Assembly (NCBI RefSeq): GCF_000203915.1
Contig: NC_008390.1
Span: forward strand, 2,170,001 to 2,234,000
Reading direction: 5' to 3'
DNA from: Burkholderia ambifaria AMMD
GTDB taxonomy: Bacteria > Pseudomonadota > Gammaproteobacteria > Burkholderiales > Burkholderiaceae
Length of the DNA stretch: 64,000 bases
Part shown: in pieces, positions 61,467 through 64,000 of the stretch
How the letters are laid out: each line of letters begins with the position of its first letter
Numbering within the stretch: the first letter of the stretch is position 1
Program-made: the position numbers and the translations under genes
The notes under the pieces: generated by a model
What the model was told of the DNA's origin: nothing
The model's input: the letters and a program-made list of their open reading frames with translations, nothing else
The model's database searches: none

Positions 61467-62249
61467 TCATGCGCGCCGCTGCTGCCGCACCTGCTCGAAC
61501 AGACATACCGCCGCGGCGGCCGCGACATTCAGCGACTCCATGCCACCGGGCTGCGGGATCGTCACGCGATGCGTGGCCGCATCGCGCCAGAACGCCGACA
61601 CGCCGGCGCCCTCGTTGCCGAACACCCATGCGACGGGGCCGGCCAGGTCGCAGTCGTAGACCGCTTGCGCGCCGTGCGAATCCGTCAGCGCGACCGGCAC
61701 GTCGAGCCGCGCGGCGAGCGCATCCGGCTCGACATCCTCGTGGATCGACAGCAGGAAGTGCGCGCCCATCCCCGAACGCAGCACCTTCGACGACCACGCA
61801 TACGCGGTGCCCGGCGCGCAGAACACGTGCCGCACGCCGGCCGCCGCCGCGCTGCGCAGGATCGAGCCGACGTTGCCGGCGTCCTGCACGCCGTCGAGCA
61901 CGACCGACGTGTGCGTGACGCGCTCGGGCAGCGGCTGCACGGGCCGGTCGACGAGCAGCAGGAAACCGACGCCGCTGACCACGTTCGACAACTGGCCGAA
62001 CAGCGCGTCCGGCAGCGTGACGACCCGCTGCGCGTCGATGCGCGCGATGATCGCCTGCGCTTCGGCGTGCGCGAGCGCGCCTTCGGTCGCGACGCACAGC
62101 TCCGGTGTCGCGCCCGTATCGAGATACGCGCCGGCGAGATGGAAACCTTCGAGCAGCGCCTGGCCGCCGCGCCGCTGGTGAGACGTCGAGCCCGCGAGCG
62201 CCTTCAGGCGCTTGTACAGCGGGTTGTCGCGGGATGTAATGCTCTTCAT
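61467..62249 (-). CDS. TrmH/SpoU-family RNA 2'-O-methyltransferase
   Basis: A 260-residue SPOUT methyltransferase. The N-terminal substrate-binding part reads SITSRDNPLYKRLKALAGS. The knotted catalytic domain has VLDGVQDAGNVGSILRSAAAAG, WVFGNEGAGVS and the C-terminal IPQPGGMESLNVAAAAAVCLFE. It methylates a ribose in rRNA or tRNA; the exact target is not readable. The start at MKSITSRDNP is preferred to a longer leader. Confidence 0.93.
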   Translation of the reverse strand: MKSITSRDNPLYKRLKALAGSTSHQRRGGQALLEGFHLAGAYLDTGATPELCVATEGALAHAEAQAIIARIDAQRVVTLPDALFGQLSNVVSGVGFLLLVDRPVQPLPERVTHTSVVLDGVQDAGNVGSILRSAAAAGVRHVFCAPGTAYAWSSKVLRSGMGAHFLLSIHEDVEPDALAARLDVPVALTDSHGAQAVYDCDLAGPVAWVFGNEGAGVSAFWRDAATHRVTIPQPGGMESLNVAAAAAVCLFEQVRQQRRA

Positions 62250-62414
62250 CAGGGGCCTGTTCCCGCTCATCGCGGGCGTGCGAACGTGCGTTGCCGGCTG
62301 TCCCCGACGGGGAGTGCCTTCGGGCGCGTGCGAGAAGCACGGCGCGCCGTCGGGCCGCGCCGAACCCGCGACGCGCGACGTCGCCATGCGGCCGGCAACG
62401 CACGTTCACGAAAC

Positions 62415-62450
62415 TAAAAAAATCCCTTTCCGGCGGGGCCGCCGGAAAGG
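62415..62450 (-). terminator. Terminator after the lpxB-rnhB unit
   Basis: A perfect 12-bp stem CCTTTCCGGCGG/CCGCCGGAAAGG (62425-62436, 62439-62450), followed on the minus strand by a run of seven T. It separates rnhB from the methyltransferase gene; the gap 62250-62546 is otherwise empty. Confidence 0.9.
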
Positions 62451-62546
62451 CCGATCGTGGCGTCATGCTCGCGGCGAATACGCGAGGTATTCGCCGTGCC
62501 CCTTCCGTCGCGCTCGCCCCTTCTGGCGGCCGGCGCAAGCCCGTTC

Positions 62547-63200
62547 TCAGCGGGAACCGGCCATCAGGTCGAGCGCCTCGCGCACGGGCGCGAACGAGCG
62601 CCGATGCACTTCGCACGGGCCGTGCTCGCGCAGCGCGGCAAGGTGTTGCGGGGTGCTGTAACCCACGTGCATGTTGAAGCCGTACACCGGGAAGCGTTCA
62701 TGCAGATCGACGAGCATGCGGTCGCGCGTGACCTTCGCGAGAATCGACGCGGCCGAGATGCTCGGCACGAGCGCGTCGCCGCTGACGATCGCCTCCGCAC
62801 GCACCGTCAACGTCGGACAGCGGTTGCCGTCGATCTGGGCAAGCGTCGGCAGCACCGACAGGCCCTCGACGGCCCGCTTCATCGCCAGCATCGTCGCGTG
62901 CAGGATGTTCAGCGTGTCGATTTCGTCGACGCTGGCCGACGCGACGCAAAACGCGCTCGCGCGCGCGACGATCAGGTCGTACAGCGCGTCGCGCTTCTTC
63001 GCGGACAGCGCCTTCGAATCGTCGAGCCCGTCGATCGGCCGTGCGGGATCGAGGATCACCGCGGCGGCCACGACCGGCCCCGCGAGCGGGCCGCGGCCCG
63101 CTTCGTCGACGCCGCAGACGATCTCGTCGGGCCGACTGAAGTCGAAACCGCCCTGCAGATCGGCCGACGCGCGGCGGCGTGGCACACGGATGGCCGTCAT
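62547..63200 (-). CDS. rnhB: Ribonuclease HII
   Basis: A 217-residue RNase HII with the catalytic start [22 protein letters not shown] (Asp32, Glu33), [11 protein letters not shown] and [12 protein letters not shown]. It removes ribonucleotides from DNA and RNA-DNA hybrids. Its start overlaps the lpxB stop (ATGA). Confidence 0.97.
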   Translation of the reverse strand: MTAIRVPRRRASADLQGGFDFSRPDEIVCGVDEAGRGPLAGPVVAAAVILDPARPIDGLDDSKALSAKKRDALYDLIVARASAFCVASASVDEIDTLNILHATMLAMKRAVEGLSVLPTLAQIDGNRCPTLTVRAEAIVSGDALVPSISAASILAKVTRDRMLVDLHERFPVYGFNMHVGYSTPQHLAALREHGPCEVHRRSFAPVREALDLMAGSR

Positions 63201-64000
63201 GCGCGCCCCCTGCGTTGCTCGAGCACGCGCACGACCGCTTCGGCGGCCTTCGCGGCCGTGTTCTGACGCAGCGAAAGATGCATTTCGGTAAAGACTTCGG
63301 TCAGCGTGCGGCGGTTCGCGTCGTCGCGCAGCTGCGTAAGCGTCGCATCGGCGAGCGCCTCGGGCGTCGCGAAATGCTGCAGCAACTCGGGCACGACGAA
63401 GCGCCCCGCCAGGATGTTCGGCAAGCCGACGTATGGCAGATAACCCTGCCGGCGCATGATCTGCCCGGTCAGCCAGGGCACCTTGTACGAGATCACCATC
63501 GGCTTCTTCAGCAGCGCGGCTTCCAGCGTGACGGTGCCGCTCTTCACGAGGATCGCGTCGGCGGCTGTCATCGCGACCTGCGAGCGGCCGTCGGTGATCG
63601 TCAGCGCGAGTTGCGGATGGGCGTCGACGAGCGGCTGCAGCAGTTCGCGCAGCGCAGGCGTCGCCGCCGGCATCACGAACCGCACGCCGGGCTCACGCTG
63701 CTGCATCAGCGCCATCGCCGCGAAGAACGTCGGGCCGATCAGTCCGATCTCCGAGCGCCGGCTGCCCGGCAGCACCGCGATCACCGGGCCGTCTGCGGGC
63801 AAGCCGAGCGCGATGCGCGCGCCGTGCGTGTCGGGCTCGAGCGGAATCTCGTCGGCGAGCGGATGACCGACATACGTCGATGCGACACCCGCCTTGTCGA
63901 GGATCGCCGGTTCGAACGGGAACAGGCACAGCATGTGGTCGACGGACTTCGCGATCTTCTTGATCCGCCCGCCGCGCCACGCCCAGATCGACGGGCACAC
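63197..64000 (-). CDS. lpxB: Lipid-A-disaccharide synthase, partial (runs off the right edge)
   Basis: The last 267 residues of LpxB, a glycosyltransferase family 19 enzyme that joins UDP-diacylglucosamine and lipid X. Segments seen are [53 protein letters not shown] and [17 protein letters not shown]. The N-terminus lies outside the window. Confidence 0.96.
   Translation of the reverse strand: MCPSIWAWRGGRIKKIAKSVDHMLCLFPFEPAILDKAGVASTYVGHPLADEIPLEPDTHGARIALGLPADGPVIAVLPGSRRSEIGLIGPTFFAAMALMQQREPGVRFVMPAATPALRELLQPLVDAHPQLALTITDGRSQVAMTAADAILVKSGTVTLEAALLKKPMVISYKVPWLTGQIMRRQGYLPYVGLPNILAGRFVVPELLQHFATPEALADATLTQLRDDANRRTLTEVFTEMHLSLRQNTAAKAAEAVVRVLEQRRGRA

Overview
The window joins a mobile element to an ordinary beta-proteobacterial chromosome. 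The right part (about 45.7-64 kb) carries very GC-rich core genes typical of Burkholderia, most likely the Burkholderia cepacia complex: guaA, guaB, ratA/rnfH, smpB, a stomatin/NfeD pair, ppsA, ppsR, a SpoU-type rRNA methyltransferase, rnhB and lpxB (cut by the window edge). The left part (1 to about 45.7 kb) is an integrative and conjugative element (ICE) of the Tn4371-like, trb-type (MPF_T) kind. It is integrated at the 3' end of guaA, next to its own tyrosine integrase. Its other end lies left of the window.

The ICE backbone runs as follows. There is a partial unknown gene, a long inverted repeat and a DUF932 gene (1-1.7 kb). A DUF2285 gene, a small HTH gene, repA with three iterons, parA, a small parB-like gene, a DUF2840 gene, traF and a relaxase follow (10.2-17.0 kb). 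After LysR and an EexN-type lipoprotein come traG, an RHH gene, trbBCDEJKLFGI and DUF2274 (26.7-40.5 kb), nearly all with ATGA-type overlaps. The tail (40.5-45.4 kb) holds a HEPN-motif gene split by an IS5-family element, an AlpA-like gene, a HicA-like toxin/antitoxin-type pair and the integrase.

Cargo sits in two places. The first (1.9-8.9 kb) is a thiol and electrophile stress island: FrnE/DsbA-like, OsmC-like, Old Yellow Enzyme, two thioredoxins with CPPC centres, a lipoamide-dehydrogenase-like flavoprotein, a broken trxB, an SDR and an AhpD-like protein. Its TetR regulator appears to control all three transcription units through an 18-bp palindrome found before each of them. The second (17.0-26.7 kb) lies behind the relaxase. 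It contains LysR with an EthD-like/tautomerase/metallo-beta-lactamase-fold set, LysR-DJ-1-MFS, decayed LysR remnants, a second frameshifted copy of the relaxase 3' end, and a MarR + UvrA-like (drug-resistance type) operon. The duplicated relaxase tail suggests this site grew by recombination between related ICEs.

The chromosomal part reads mainly as minus-strand operons (guaB-guaA; ratA-rnfH; stomatin/NfeD; lpxB-rnhB), separated by clear hairpin terminators. A small accessory cluster (DUF2182, DUF899, winged-helix regulator, beta-propeller protein, EamA exporter) lies between guaB and rnfH. No rRNA, tRNA or CRISPR array was recognised.
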